Shown here: positions 17,190 to 30,631 of the stretch, one piece after another
Layout of the letters: each line of letters starts with the position of its first letter
Numbering within the stretch: the stretch's first letter is position 1
From: Candidatus Promineifilum breve
GTDB lineage: Bacteria; Chloroflexota; Anaerolineae; Promineifilales; Promineifilaceae
Assembly (NCBI RefSeq): GCF_900066015.1
Contig: NZ_LN890655.1
Coordinates: 2,706,726-2,770,725, forward strand
Reading direction: 5' to 3'
DNA length: 64,000 nt
Notes under the pieces: generated by a model
The model's database searches: none
Seen by the model: the letters and a program-made list of their open reading frames with translations, nothing else
Told to the model about the DNA's origin: nothing
Program-made: the position numbers and the translations under genes

Positions 17190-19445
17190 TTAACCGCACA
17201 ACGCCTCGAACACGTAGCCCTGCGCCCGCAATTGGGGCAAAACGATGCGCAACGCCTCGATGGTCTGGCTCCGGTCGCCACCGCCGTCGTGCATCAGGAT
17301 GACGGCCCCCGGCGCGGCGTGGCTCAGGATGTGGTTGACGATAGCCTCGACGCCCGGCAACCGCCAATCCTGCGTATCGACCGTCCACAGCACCACGTCA
17401 AGCCCCAACTCGTCGGCCATCTGGAAGGTTGTGCCGTCGGTCGCGCCGTAGGGCGGTCGCAGGCAGGTGGGCAGCCGGCCGGTCGCCCGCAGAATGGCGG
17501 TCTGCGTGCGCTCCACCTCGCCGAAGAAGTCGGGGCGGGTCAACGTGTCGAGCGAGGCGTGGTTGTAGGTGTGGTTCTGGACGGAGTGCCCGGCGGCCAC
17601 GGCGGCGGCGATGGCCGGCGTCCAATCGACCTGCCGGCCGATCTCGAAGAACGTCCCCCGGCCGCCATTTTCGGCCATCAGGGCGGCGACGGCCTCGGTC
17701 GAGCCGGTAGACGGGCCATCGTCGAAGGTGAAGTAGAGGATGGGCGCGCCTTCGGCCGTCTGGCTGGGGCGCGCGCTGGGTCGAATGCCATCGGCGCCGG
17801 GTGGCGGCGGGGGCGGCGCGGTCGCCACGGCCTCGGCCGCGCCGGTCACGTTGACCACGTCGGCCCGCACCCAGCCGGATTGCTCGGCCAGACAACAGAC
17901 CTGCCACCACGAGGTCGTCGGGCTGCTGCCGGGTTGTTGGCCGATGACCTCGGCCGACTGGCCGGGCAGCAGCGAGCCGACCGGCGCGAAATCCAGCCCC
18001 GGCCCGCTACGCACAAATACCTCGATGTTGCCGGCCGGCGTAACTGAATTCGCGGCCTGATTGAATGCCGGCAGCCGCTTGGCGGTGGTCATGGCGCGGG
18101 CCGACGTGCCCGCGCGCGGCGGCGGCTGCGAGCGTTCCAGCGCTGCCCAGACGTCCGGCCCGACCACGCCGTCGGGGATTAGGCCGCCATCCGTCTCGAA
18201 AGCGACGACCGCCTGGCGCACGGCTTCGTTGAAAGCGTCGTTGGCCGGCGGCGCATCCAGATAGCCGGCGGCGATCAGACGGTCGGACAGGGCGCGCACC
18301 CCCTCGCCGGCGCTGCCGACGCCGAGCACCGGTCGCGCCGCCAGTTGTGGCTCGGGGTCGTAGATGTCGAGGAAGAGTTGCCGGCCGTCGTCGGTGCGCC
18401 GGACGACGAAGCCGCTCATGCTATCCAGCCCCATGTACCAGAAGTGGCTGCCGTCGCCGTCGCGGGCCAGCACGGTCTCGTTGACGTTATTCTCGGGGGC
18501 GATGGCGACGCGCCGCTCGCCGGGATAGGCCGGGGAATCGACGGTGGGGTAGAGGAACCAGACGCGCAGTTTGAACGCGCCATCGAGCGCCACCGGGCTG
18601 CCGGCCTCATCGATGACCGGCTCATTGACGTAGCCGATCTCGTAATCCGGCACGCCCCCGTCGCCAAAGTCGAAGACGAGGCGGGTGAACCCCGGCCGCC
18701 GGTCGGGCAACACCCGCTGTAGCGCGGCCGATGCGTCGCGGCCCGAACTCCAGCCGACGTTGGCCGTGTCGCCGCGAAAAATGGTGGCCCCGGCAATGCC
18801 CAGCGTCAGGATTTCGCCCGCGCCGCGCGGGGCGGCGCTATAGAGGATGGTCCAGATGGCCTCGACGTCATCCGGTTCGCCGATAAGGACGCCGCCGGAT
18901 TGACAGAAATAGTTGACCCGCTGCGCTTGGCCGGCGATGTCGACGGTGATGGTGGCTCCGGTCGTCAGGTCGCACACGTCGCCGTTGTCCAGCGTGAGGG
19001 CCAGGGGCAGCGTCTCATGCTGTGGCAGATTGGCGAATTCACGCGGCAACGGTTCGGTCAACGTGAGCAGGATCACACCGCGGCCGTCGGCGGCCAGACA
19101 GGCCAGCGGGCTTTGGGCATCGTTCGGGTTCTCCAGGCAGGGATCGAGCAGTTGGGAAATGGACGCATCAGCCTCTTCGTACGAACAACGCCAGGCGTCG
19201 GGCCGTTGGGCCTTCAGCGCGCCGGCAAAGCACGAGCCTTCGCGTTCATCGACGACGGTATAGGCGGGATTCAGGCCGTCCGGCGTCCAGAGTTCGACGA
19301 GGGTCAATTCGGTCGCGCTGGAACTGGGCGGGGCGATGGTGGCGGCCGGCGCCGGTGGCGTGGTTGTCGGCACGGGGGCGGTGGGCAGGGTCGCGCAACC
19401 GGCGACCAGGAGAACAATGATCAGCAACAGTGATTGGTGACGCAT
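17190..19445 (-). CDS. Lipoprotein polysaccharide deacetylase with SH3 and PG-binding domains
   Basis: A 751-residue lipoprotein. Lipobox LLVAGC gives Cys about 17; then a Thr/Pro-rich linker; a region with an AMIN-like beta pattern (about 240-395); a PG_binding_1 domain (SAGEGVRALSDRLIAAGYL ... GVVGPDVWAAL); an SH3b-like domain (VFVRSGPGLDFAPVGSL ... GWVRADVVNV); and a C-terminal NodB deacetylase. NodB motifs: TFDDGPS, HTYNH, RPPYG, ILMHDGG. It should trim acetyl groups from peptidoglycan or another envelope glycan at the cell surface. The ATG at 19445 is chosen because the signal peptide starts there. It lies downstream of the carboxylase operon terminator. Confidence 0.88.
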   Translation of the reverse strand: MRHQSLLLIIVLLVAGCATLPTAPVPTTTPPAPAATIAPPSSSATELTLVELWTPDGLNPAYTVVDEREGSCFAGALKAQRPDAWRCSYEEADASISQLLDPCLENPNDAQSPLACLAADGRGVILLTLTEPLPREFANLPQHETLPLALTLDNGDVCDLTTGATITVDIAGQAQRVNYFCQSGGVLIGEPDDVEAIWTILYSAAPRGAGEILTLGIAGATIFRGDTANVGWSSGRDASAALQRVLPDRRPGFTRLVFDFGDGGVPDYEIGYVNEPVIDEAGSPVALDGAFKLRVWFLYPTVDSPAYPGERRVAIAPENNVNETVLARDGDGSHFWYMGLDSMSGFVVRRTDDGRQLFLDIYDPEPQLAARPVLGVGSAGEGVRALSDRLIAAGYLDAPPANDAFNEAVRQAVVAFETDGGLIPDGVVGPDVWAALERSQPPPRAGTSARAMTTAKRLPAFNQAANSVTPAGNIEVFVRSGPGLDFAPVGSLLPGQSAEVIGQQPGSSPTTSWWQVCCLAEQSGWVRADVVNVTGAAEAVATAPPPPPPGADGIRPSARPSQTAEGAPILYFTFDDGPSTGSTEAVAALMAENGGRGTFFEIGRQVDWTPAIAAAVAAGHSVQNHTYNHASLDTLTRPDFFGEVERTQTAILRATGRLPTCLRPPYGATDGTTFQMADELGLDVVLWTVDTQDWRLPGVEAIVNHILSHAAPGAVILMHDGGGDRSQTIEALRIVLPQLRAQGYVFEALCG

Positions 19446-19459
19446 CGGCGCGGCTCCAC

Positions 19460-19497
19460 AAAAAAGCATGGGTAAACTCATCAAGTTTACCCATGCC
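19460..19497 (-). terminator. Rho-independent terminator of the carboxylase operon
   Basis: On the minus strand a GCATGGGTAAACT / AGTTTACCCATGC stem (13 bp, 5-nt loop) is followed by six T. It lies 50 nt after the BCCP gene and just before the deacetylase start, so it closes the three-gene carboxylase operon. Confidence 0.85.
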
Positions 19498-19546
19498 CGG
19501 CGGTAGAGCAATCGCTGCCGCTACTTTCTATGGCTGGTCTAAGCGA

Positions 19547-20044
19547 TTAGCGCACTTCGGCCAACATCTGGTTGCTGACCACGGTTTGGCCGCCGGCGAC
19601 GGCGATGGACGTCACCACGCCATCGAACGGGGCGCGGATCTCGTTCTCCATTTTCATGGCTTCCAGCACCAGCAGGGGCTGCCCGGTCTGCACCGTCGCC
19701 CCCGGTTCCACGAGGATGCGGGTGATGAGGCCGGGGATGGGGGCCTTGATGCGGCCGTCGCCGCTACGGGGGCGGGCCACGCGCTGATTGAGATCGTGCA
19801 CCTCGACCGTGTGCAGGCCGTCCCAGGCATTGACCCATTGCAAGTTGGCGTCGAAGACGATCTCATAGGGTCGGCCGTCGATGATAATCCATTCGATGCC
19901 GGAGATGGGGCCGGCGTGGACGGGCAGGATGATCTCCAACGGTTCGCCGTTGACGGTGACCTCGTAGGTCTCGCCGCCGTGCCCTTTTGGCGCTAACCCT
20001 ATCTCGTAGGGCTTGCCGTCGATTGTGACTTGAAATTGAGACAT
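19547..20044 (-). CDS. Biotin carboxyl carrier protein (biotin/lipoyl attachment)
   Basis: A 165-residue protein. The first about 85 residues are a beta-rich domain resembling the region before BCCP domains of acyl-CoA carboxylases (FQVTIDGKPYEI, TYEVTVNGEPLEI). The last 75 residues are a biotinyl domain: IKAPIPGLITRILVEPGATV, biotinyl-Lys motif LEAMKMENEI, FDGVVTSIAVAGGQTV. It carries CO2 between the biotin carboxylase and carboxyltransferase genes just upstream. The gap to the biotin carboxylase gene is 17 nt. Confidence 0.9.
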   Translation of the reverse strand: MSQFQVTIDGKPYEIGLAPKGHGGETYEVTVNGEPLEIILPVHAGPISGIEWIIIDGRPYEIVFDANLQWVNAWDGLHTVEVHDLNQRVARPRSGDGRIKAPIPGLITRILVEPGATVQTGQPLLVLEAMKMENEIRAPFDGVVTSIAVAGGQTVVSNQMLAEVR

Positions 20045-20061
20045 GGGGGTTCCTCGCGGCT

Positions 20062-21546
20062 CTACCGCACCCGGCGGCTGGCCCGATGCCAGCCGGAGGT
20101 CGTTAGCTCGGATTGTTGCGGCACGAACGATTCATGGTGGCGGGCCTGGAGCACGGCCATGGCCGCGGCCAGATCGCGCCGCGTGGTTTCGCTCTCGGCC
20201 GGCTCGATCTCGTCTAACGGGCGTTGCAATATTTCGGTGGTGTAGTTCCCCTCGACAAAGGCGGGGACGCGCATGAGTTGCAGCAGCAGCGGCAGATTGG
20301 TCGGCGCGCCGATGATGGTGAAATCCTCCAGGGCGCGCCGCATCCGGTCGATGGCCGCCGCCCGTTCGGCGGCCCAGACGGTCACCTTGGCGATGATGGG
20401 GTCGTAGAAGGTCGGCACGTCGGCGCCGCAATAGAGATAGGTATCGACGCGCACCTCCGGCCCGCCGGGCAACCGCACGCGGCGCAGATGGCCGGGGCTG
20501 GGCAGGTAGCGCCGGAAGGGGTCTTCGGCCTGCACCCGGCACATGATCGCCCAGCCGCGCCGATCGATAGCCTCCTGGACGTAGCCCAACGGCTCGCCGG
20601 CGGCCAGACGGATCTGCTCGCGCACCAGATCGATGCGGGTGATCATCTCGGTCATGGTGTGCTCGATCTGGATGCGGGACTTGATCTCGCTGAAATAGAA
20701 ATCGCCTGCTTCGTCGACCAGAAATTCGACCGTACCCAGATTCTGGTAGTTGAACAGGCGGGCGATGCGCACCGCCGCCGCCAGTAAGGCCGGCCGCTGC
20801 TCGTCCGAAATGCACAGCGCCGGCGATTCCTCCACGATCTTCTGATTGTTGTGGATGATCGATCCCTCGCGCTCGCCCAGCTCCACCAACGCGCCATGCT
20901 TGTCGGCGACGATCTGTACCCCGACCTGGTGGGCCGGCAGGATGGCCCGCTCCAGGTAGAGTTGCTTGTTGCCGTAGACGGCCTGGGCCTCGACCTGCGA
21001 GCGGCGCACGATCTCGGCCAATTGGCCGGGCCGATCGACCAGCCGTTCGCCGCGCCCGCGGCCGCCGCGGCACGATTTGACCACCAGCGGATAGCCCAGC
21101 CGGTCGGCCTCGGCCCGCAGCGCGTCGAATTCGTCCTCGGCAAAGGAGCGAGGCGAATGGTCGACGGTAGGCATGCCGGCGGCGCGCACCGCTTCCAGCG
21201 CGCCGATCTTGGAGCGCGTCGCGTCGACGACTTCGGCCGGCGGCCCGATGAAGGTGATCCCGGCCGCCTCGCAGGCGCGGATGAAGTCGGCATCCTCGGC
21301 CAGAAAACCGTAGCCAGGATGCACGGCGTCGGCCCCCACTTGCCGGGCCACGTCGAGCATCCACTCCGGCTCCATGAAGCTGTGGTGGCTGGGCAGGCGC
21401 ACCGCTTCGTCGGCCAGCCGCACGTGGAGCGATTGGCGGTCGCTGATCTCGTAGACAGCGACGGTCAGGATGCCCATCTCGCGACAGGTGCGGATGATAC
21501 GCACGGCGATCTCGCCGCGATTGGCGATGAGGATTTTGGTAAACAT
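20062..21546 (-). CDS. Divergent biotin carboxylase subunit
   Basis: A 494-residue ATP-grasp protein of the AccC family: MFTKILIANRGEIAVRIIRT, HPGYGFLAEDADF, GEREGSIIHNNQKIVEES, GTVEFLVDEAGDFYFSEIKS then RIQIEHTMTEM. Against E. coli AccC the carbonate-site Arg, Gln and Glu (RIQIE) are kept, but the Mg ligand Asn of EMNTR is Lys (EIKSR), and the glycine loop reads KSCRGGRGRGER instead of GGGGRGMR. Activity may be altered. The open frame extends upstream through a GCAGGGG repeat that is not part of the protein. Probably one complex with the neighbouring BCCP and carboxyltransferase. Confidence 0.88.
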   Translation of the reverse strand: MFTKILIANRGEIAVRIIRTCREMGILTVAVYEISDRQSLHVRLADEAVRLPSHHSFMEPEWMLDVARQVGADAVHPGYGFLAEDADFIRACEAAGITFIGPPAEVVDATRSKIGALEAVRAAGMPTVDHSPRSFAEDEFDALRAEADRLGYPLVVKSCRGGRGRGERLVDRPGQLAEIVRRSQVEAQAVYGNKQLYLERAILPAHQVGVQIVADKHGALVELGEREGSIIHNNQKIVEESPALCISDEQRPALLAAAVRIARLFNYQNLGTVEFLVDEAGDFYFSEIKSRIQIEHTMTEMITRIDLVREQIRLAAGEPLGYVQEAIDRRGWAIMCRVQAEDPFRRYLPSPGHLRRVRLPGGPEVRVDTYLYCGADVPTFYDPIIAKVTVWAAERAAAIDRMRRALEDFTIIGAPTNLPLLLQLMRVPAFVEGNYTTEILQRPLDEIEPAESETTRRDLAAAMAVLQARHHESFVPQQSELTTSGWHRASRRVR

Positions 21547-21562
21547 AGGTTTCTTCTCCAGA

Positions 21563-21639
21563 GCAGGGGAGCGGGGGTGCAGGGGGGCAGGGGAGAGGAG
21601 TCTTTTCACCCCTGCTCCCCCGCTCCCCTGCTCCCCTGC
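21563..21639. repeat. GCAGGGGAGC palindromic repeat
   Basis: Left arm of tandem GCAGGGG(A/G)G units and right arm of CTCCCCTGC units around GAGGAGTCTTTTCA. The same family occurs at 53386-53481 (both arms), 13402 and 56919 (one arm). It lies between the carboxyltransferase and biotin carboxylase genes of one operon and ends just before the RBS region of the latter. Confidence 0.8.
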
Positions 21640-21653
21640 GCTTTAACGCTCAA

Positions 21654-23201
<1,548 letters not shown>

Positions 23202-23498
23202 TCATTTCTCCTAATTGCCGGCTGCCCCACGGGCGTGGGACGCCGGCACAGCAATATGGCTCCCGGCCAAAATGACGGCGACCGCGGCCGGTCAACAGAC
23301 TCAGCCATTGCCGTTCGCCGGTCGTCAATATTGTTGCATATGCGCCGGGCATTGCTTAGTGTCATCCGTCACCCATTTTTGCGCCGTCTGTCATATGTAA
23401 TGACGCGTGGCGCGTGATGCGTTACGAGTGAAGGGGCGGGGTACGACTGAAAGACGGGGAGGTGCGCGGTTGGCGTTCGTCAGGCGCGCTTCACCTGT
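23202..23498. other. Intergenic region between divergent genes
   Basis: A region of about 300 bp upstream of both the carboxyltransferase (-) and ROK (+) genes. It holds a hairpin at 23217-23247 (GCCGGC..CCCACG..CGTGGG..GCCGGC) right after the minus-strand RBS. No reading frame is convincing. A minus-strand TTGACG near 23328 has no good -10. Confidence 0.5.
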
Positions 23499-23504
23499 TA
23501 TCAT
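23499..23504 (+). promoter_or_regulatory. -10 box of the ROK gene, probable leaderless promoter
   Basis: TATCAT ends 8 nt before the ATG at 23513. No Shine-Dalgarno sequence is visible before this ATG. Confidence 0.45.
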
Positions 23505-23512
23505 TTCGCCCT

Positions 23513-24667
23513 ATGGACGATGTATATCTGGCCCTCGACTTCGGCGGCACAAAGCTGAGCGCGGCGATCTTCAGGAAAGAGGAATCCGCAGATTTCACAG
23601 ATGACGCAGATTATTCCTTCTTCAAATCTGCGAAATCTGCGAAATCTGCGGATTCTACCTCTTATTCTCTCCTCGACTTGCGCCGGGTGGTCACCCCGGC
23701 CGACGCCGACGCGGCCTATGAGCTGGCAGCGATGATCGCCCTGGCCCGTGAACTGCTCGGTGGCCGTCAACCGGCGGCCGTCGGGGTCAGCTTCGGCGGC
23801 CCGGTGGATTTCGCGCGGGGCGTCGTGCGGCTATCCCATCACGTGCGCGGCTGGGAGAACGTGCCGCTGCGCGATGTGCTGGCCGGGGAGTTCGGTTGCC
23901 CGGCGGCGGTCGACAACGACGCCAACGTTGCCGCGCTGGGCGAGCACCGTTTCGGCGCGGGGCGCGGCGTGGACGATCTGCTGTACGTGACGGTCAGCAC
24001 CGGCGTGGGCGGCGGCTGGGTGCTGGGCGGGCGGCCGTGGCGTGGTCACGGCGGCATGGCGGGCGAGATCGGCCACACCGTGGCCAACCCGGCCGGGCCG
24101 TTGTGCCTGTGTGGCAAGCGGGGCTGTGTGGAGCGGCTGGCGTCGGGGCCGTATATGGCGGCGGATTATGGTGGGCGGGTTGGTAACCCGCCGGGGGGCA
24201 GGGGAGAAGACCCTCTCCCTAACCCTCTCCCGGGGGGAGAGGGGACTCCGATCCCCCTCCCTCCGGGAGGGGTTAGGGGAGGGTTCGGGGGAGAAGACCC
24301 TCTCCCTAACCCTCTACCGGGGGGAGAGGGAACCCGGACCTCGCTCCCAGAGGTAGAGGGGACGGCAATGACGGGGCGCGACGTGGCCGAGGCGGCGGCG
24401 GCCGGCGACGAGGTGGCGCGGGCGATCCTGTTGCGCGGGGCGTGGGCGCTGGGGGTGGGGCTGGGCAACGCCGCCAATCTGATCAACCCGCAACGCTTCA
24501 TCCTCGGCGGCGGCGTCACCAAAGCGGGCGAGGCGTGGTGGGCCGAGGTCCGGCGGGCGGCGGCGGCCACGGCCCTGCCCGAAGTGAGCTTCGACATCGT
24601 GCCCGCCGCGCTGGGCGACGACGCGCCGCTGTGGGGGGCAATCGCACTGCTGACCACCGACGACTGA
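23513..24667 (+). CDS. ROK family sugar kinase (glucokinase-like) with repeat insertions
   Basis: A 384-residue ROK protein, expected to phosphorylate glucose or a related sugar with ATP. Seen: phosphate loop LALDFGGTKLSAAI (residues 6-19), catalytic Asp in AVDNDANVAALGEH, STGVGGGWVLGG, HTVANPAGP then the zinc motif CLCGKRGCVE. Two inserts break the usual fold length (about 300-320): residues 24-48 from a palindromic CCGCAGATT repeat, and about 220-285 from GGGCGGGTTGG and CCCTCTCCC repeats (Pro/Gly-rich). The stop codon lies in a third palindrome. The frame is intact, so the protein may still fold. Context: pullulanase gene convergent downstream. Confidence 0.85.
   Translation: MDDVYLALDFGGTKLSAAIFRKEESADFTDDADYSFFKSAKSAKSADSTSYSLLDLRRVVTPADADAAYELAAMIALARELLGGRQPAAVGVSFGGPVDFARGVVRLSHHVRGWENVPLRDVLAGEFGCPAAVDNDANVAALGEHRFGAGRGVDDLLYVTVSTGVGGGWVLGGRPWRGHGGMAGEIGHTVANPAGPLCLCGKRGCVERLASGPYMAADYGGRVGNPPGGRGEDPLPNPLPGGEGTPIPLPPGGVRGGFGGEDPLPNPLPGGEGTRTSLPEVEGTAMTGRDVAEAAAAGDEVARAILLRGAWALGVGLGNAANLINPQRFILGGGVTKAGEAWWAEVRRAAAATALPEVSFDIVPAALGDDAPLWGAIALLTTDD
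23582..23655. repeat. Palindromic GAATCCGCAGATT repeat inside the ROK gene
   Basis: Left arm GAATCCGCAGATTT plus CACAGATGACGCAGATT units; right arm of three AAATCTGCG units ending GGATTC. Outer arms pair perfectly over 14 bp. It is read in frame as Ser/Ala/Asp/Lys-rich residues 24-48. Related copies lie at 12109, 56072 and 62314. Confidence 0.85.
24171..24366. repeat. Composite repeat insertion inside the ROK gene
   Basis: Begins with GGGCGGGTTGGTAACCCGCC (a palindrome also found at 29052 and 47856), then carries two copies of GAAGACCCTCTCCCTAACCC with complementary GGGGTTAGGGGAGGG. It is read in frame as Pro/Gly/Glu-rich peptide containing DPLPNPLPGGEGT twice. Confidence 0.85.
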
Positions 24668-24696
24668 CCACCGACCGTGGTCAGTCGTCGGTGGTC
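24652..24696. terminator. Palindrome between convergent genes, likely bidirectional terminator
   Basis: A perfect 20-bp stem, GACCACCGACGACTGACCAC (24652-24671) and its complement (24677-24696), with a 5-nt loop. It supplies the ROK stop codon (TGA 24665-24667) and ends 6 nt before the pullulanase stop. It belongs to the GGTCAGT repeat family. There is no T-run, so classical termination is not assured. Confidence 0.6.
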
Positions 24697-24701
24697 GGTG
24701 G

Positions 24702-29030
<4,329 letters not shown>

Positions 29031-29051
29031 AACGACTCCTTCCATAATTGT

Positions 29052-29154
29052 GGGGCGGGTTGGTAATCCGCCTCGGCGGTTGTAGGGCGGGTTGGTAACC
29101 CGCCCCCGGCGAATAAACGATATTGAAGAGGGGCGGGTTGCCAACCCGCCCTAC
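29052..29154. repeat. GGGCGGGTTGGTAACCCGCC repeat, three units
   Basis: Three copies of a self-complementary GGCGGGTTGG(T/C)AA(C/T)CCGCC unit, the last one inverted relative to the first, ending CCGCCCTAC. It fills the space between the divergent pullulanase and DUF123 genes. In frame it would extend the pullulanase N-terminus, but the signal peptide and RBS argue against that. Confidence 0.85.
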
Positions 29155-29158
29155 AAAT

Positions 29159-29722
29159 ATGAATCATATCACTTTTTTAGGACAACCGTGCCAAACAGGA
29201 ACCTACGTCCTGTGGCTGCGGGCGCAAGGCGACCTGGCGGTGTCGTTCGGCCGCTTCGATGGCGGCCGTCCCGTGGCGGTGGCTGCCGGTCACTATGCCT
29301 ACGTCGGCTCGGCCATGGGGCGGGGCGGGGCATCGCCGGGCGGGCGGCTGTTGCGCCACGCCACACGCACGGCCGGCAAGCCGCCCCACGCCATCCGCGC
29401 CGCGCTGCTGGCCGAGTTGCCCGCCGCCGGGCTGGCCTTGCCCCGCGTCGCGCCGCCGCCCGCCAAGCGGCTGCGCTGGCACATCGACTATCTGCTGGAT
29501 GAAACGGCGGTGGAGATCGTCCACGTCACGCTGCTGCGGGCCGCTGTCCGCCTGGAGAGCGCGGTGGCTGGACGACTGGCCGACGCGCCGGGGGCTGTCG
29601 CCGTGCGGCCCGGCCTGGGCGCGAGCGATACACCGGGTGAAACCCATCTGTGGCGTCTACGGGGTGAGCCGGTCGATGCCTTGCCGTATCTCACCGACTG
29701 CTTCCATGATATAATGAGTTAA
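29159..29722 (+). CDS. GIY-YIG nuclease family protein (DUF123)
   Basis: A 187-residue DUF123-type protein, a GIY-YIG-like endonuclease branch (Uri superfamily). GTYVLWLRA at the start and HYAYVGSAMGRGGASPGGRLLRH match the GIY...YIG-like core with Arg after; later RLRWHIDYLLDE is the conserved C-terminal His/Asp motif. Targets are unknown. Its ATG follows the end of the palindromic repeat. Its stop overlaps the next ATG (TAATG). Confidence 0.85.
   Translation: MNHITFLGQPCQTGTYVLWLRAQGDLAVSFGRFDGGRPVAVAAGHYAYVGSAMGRGGASPGGRLLRHATRTAGKPPHAIRAALLAELPAAGLALPRVAPPPAKRLRWHIDYLLDETAVEIVHVTLLRAAVRLESAVAGRLADAPGAVAVRPGLGASDTPGETHLWRLRGEPVDALPYLTDCFHDIMS
29710..29715 (+). promoter_or_regulatory. -10 box of hepT, probable leaderless promoter
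   Basis: TATAAT inside the 3' end of the DUF123 gene ends 6 nt before the hepT ATG. This would give the toxin-antitoxin module its own transcript starting at the start codon. Confidence 0.45.
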
Positions 29723-30135
29723 TGCTCAATGGTATCATCGCCCAAAAGCTTCAGACGCTCGACAAGGTTCTCGTTGAGCTACGCTCGTTGGGCGTGGTAT
29801 CCACCAAGGAGCTAAAGAGTAACTGGCAACAACAACGGGCCATTGAACGCAATTTACAGGTACTGGTTGAGATCGTCATCGACGTGTGCCAAAGATTATT
29901 GGCGCATGCTGATCAATCTCCCGCAACCACCAGCGCCGACGCCATCGACCGTTGCGTCGAGATGGGCGCCTTGACCCCGGATGAAAACTACAAGCGCATG
30001 GTGCGGCTCAGGAACTTTCTGGTTCATCGCTATGAATACGTCGATCCCGACGTGTTGGCGAATATGGTCAACAAACATCTTGGGGATTTCGAGAAATTTA
30101 GGGATGAAATCCTGACCTATGTCCAGAGCAATTGA
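29722..30135 (+). CDS. hepT: HepT-like toxin (DUF86/HEPN)
   Basis: A 137-residue all-helical HEPN protein. The ribonuclease motif R-x4-H-x-Y is visible as RNFLVHRYEYVD near residue 100. In characterised pairs HepT is neutralised when its MNT partner adds AMP residues to the Tyr of this motif. The MNT gene follows with 17 nt overlap. The start overlaps the upstream stop. Confidence 0.88.
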   Translation: MLNGIIAQKLQTLDKVLVELRSLGVVSTKELKSNWQQQRAIERNLQVLVEIVIDVCQRLLAHADQSPATTSADAIDRCVEMGALTPDENYKRMVRLRNFLVHRYEYVDPDVLANMVNKHLGDFEKFRDEILTYVQSN

Positions 30136-30517
30136 CTGGGAAGCCACGCAGCCTGTATGGGAGTCCAACCCCGACGTGGTGGCCGCCTGGGCCTTCGGTT
30201 CGGCGCGCGACGGCGAATTGCGCTGGGGGAGTGACGTCGACATCGGCGTGCTGCTGGCGCGGCGGCCGACGTTCGACGAACAACTCGATTTGCTCGGCCG
30301 GCTGCAAGACGCGCTTCAACTGGACGAGGTCGATCTCGTCATCCTGAACGACGCTAACGCCATCCTGCGCTTCGAGGCCGTGTCGGGCAAGCGGCTGTTC
30401 GTCCGCGATATGTCGGCCCTGGCCGAGTTCGTCTCGCTGACGGCCCGCGAATACGAAGACGAGATGGCCCAATGGGAGCGGGCCGTGCGTCTCTATTGGC
30501 GCGCCCCTACCAAATGA
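30119..30517 (+). CDS. mntA: MNT nucleotidyltransferase antitoxin
   Basis: A 132-residue minimal nucleotidyltransferase. The signature GSARDGELRWGSDVDIGV carries the GS motif and the two metal-binding Asp of D-x-D; the third acidic residue is likely in EVDLVILND. It should AMPylate the HepT toxin encoded just upstream. The overlap of 17 nt implies coupled translation. Confidence 0.88.
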   Translation: MSRAIDWEATQPVWESNPDVVAAWAFGSARDGELRWGSDVDIGVLLARRPTFDEQLDLLGRLQDALQLDEVDLVILNDANAILRFEAVSGKRLFVRDMSALAEFVSLTAREYEDEMAQWERAVRLYWRAPTK

Positions 30518-30631
30518 GGCGCTTAAGCCGCTCAACCTTATCAAATTCCAACAACTTCTTCATAACATCTGAATACCCCGTCGCTATCATCCTCACAGTC
30601 GTTACCAATCGGATGGAACGAGAGTGAGAGA

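Noticed and set aside
21547-21609. N-terminal extension of the second biotin carboxylase
   Set aside because: The extra residues are read from the GCAGGGGAGC repeat; the family starts at MFTKILIANRGE.
24206-24366. Frameshift or pseudogene break in the ROK gene
   Set aside because: The frame is continuous through both insertions and the C-terminal ROK motifs follow in frame, so it is annotated as intact; decay remains possible.
29031-29144. N-terminal extension of the pullulanase to an upstream start at 29144
   Set aside because: The extra codons translate GGGCGGGTTGG repeat DNA, and a Shine-Dalgarno sequence plus signal peptide fix the GTG at 29030.
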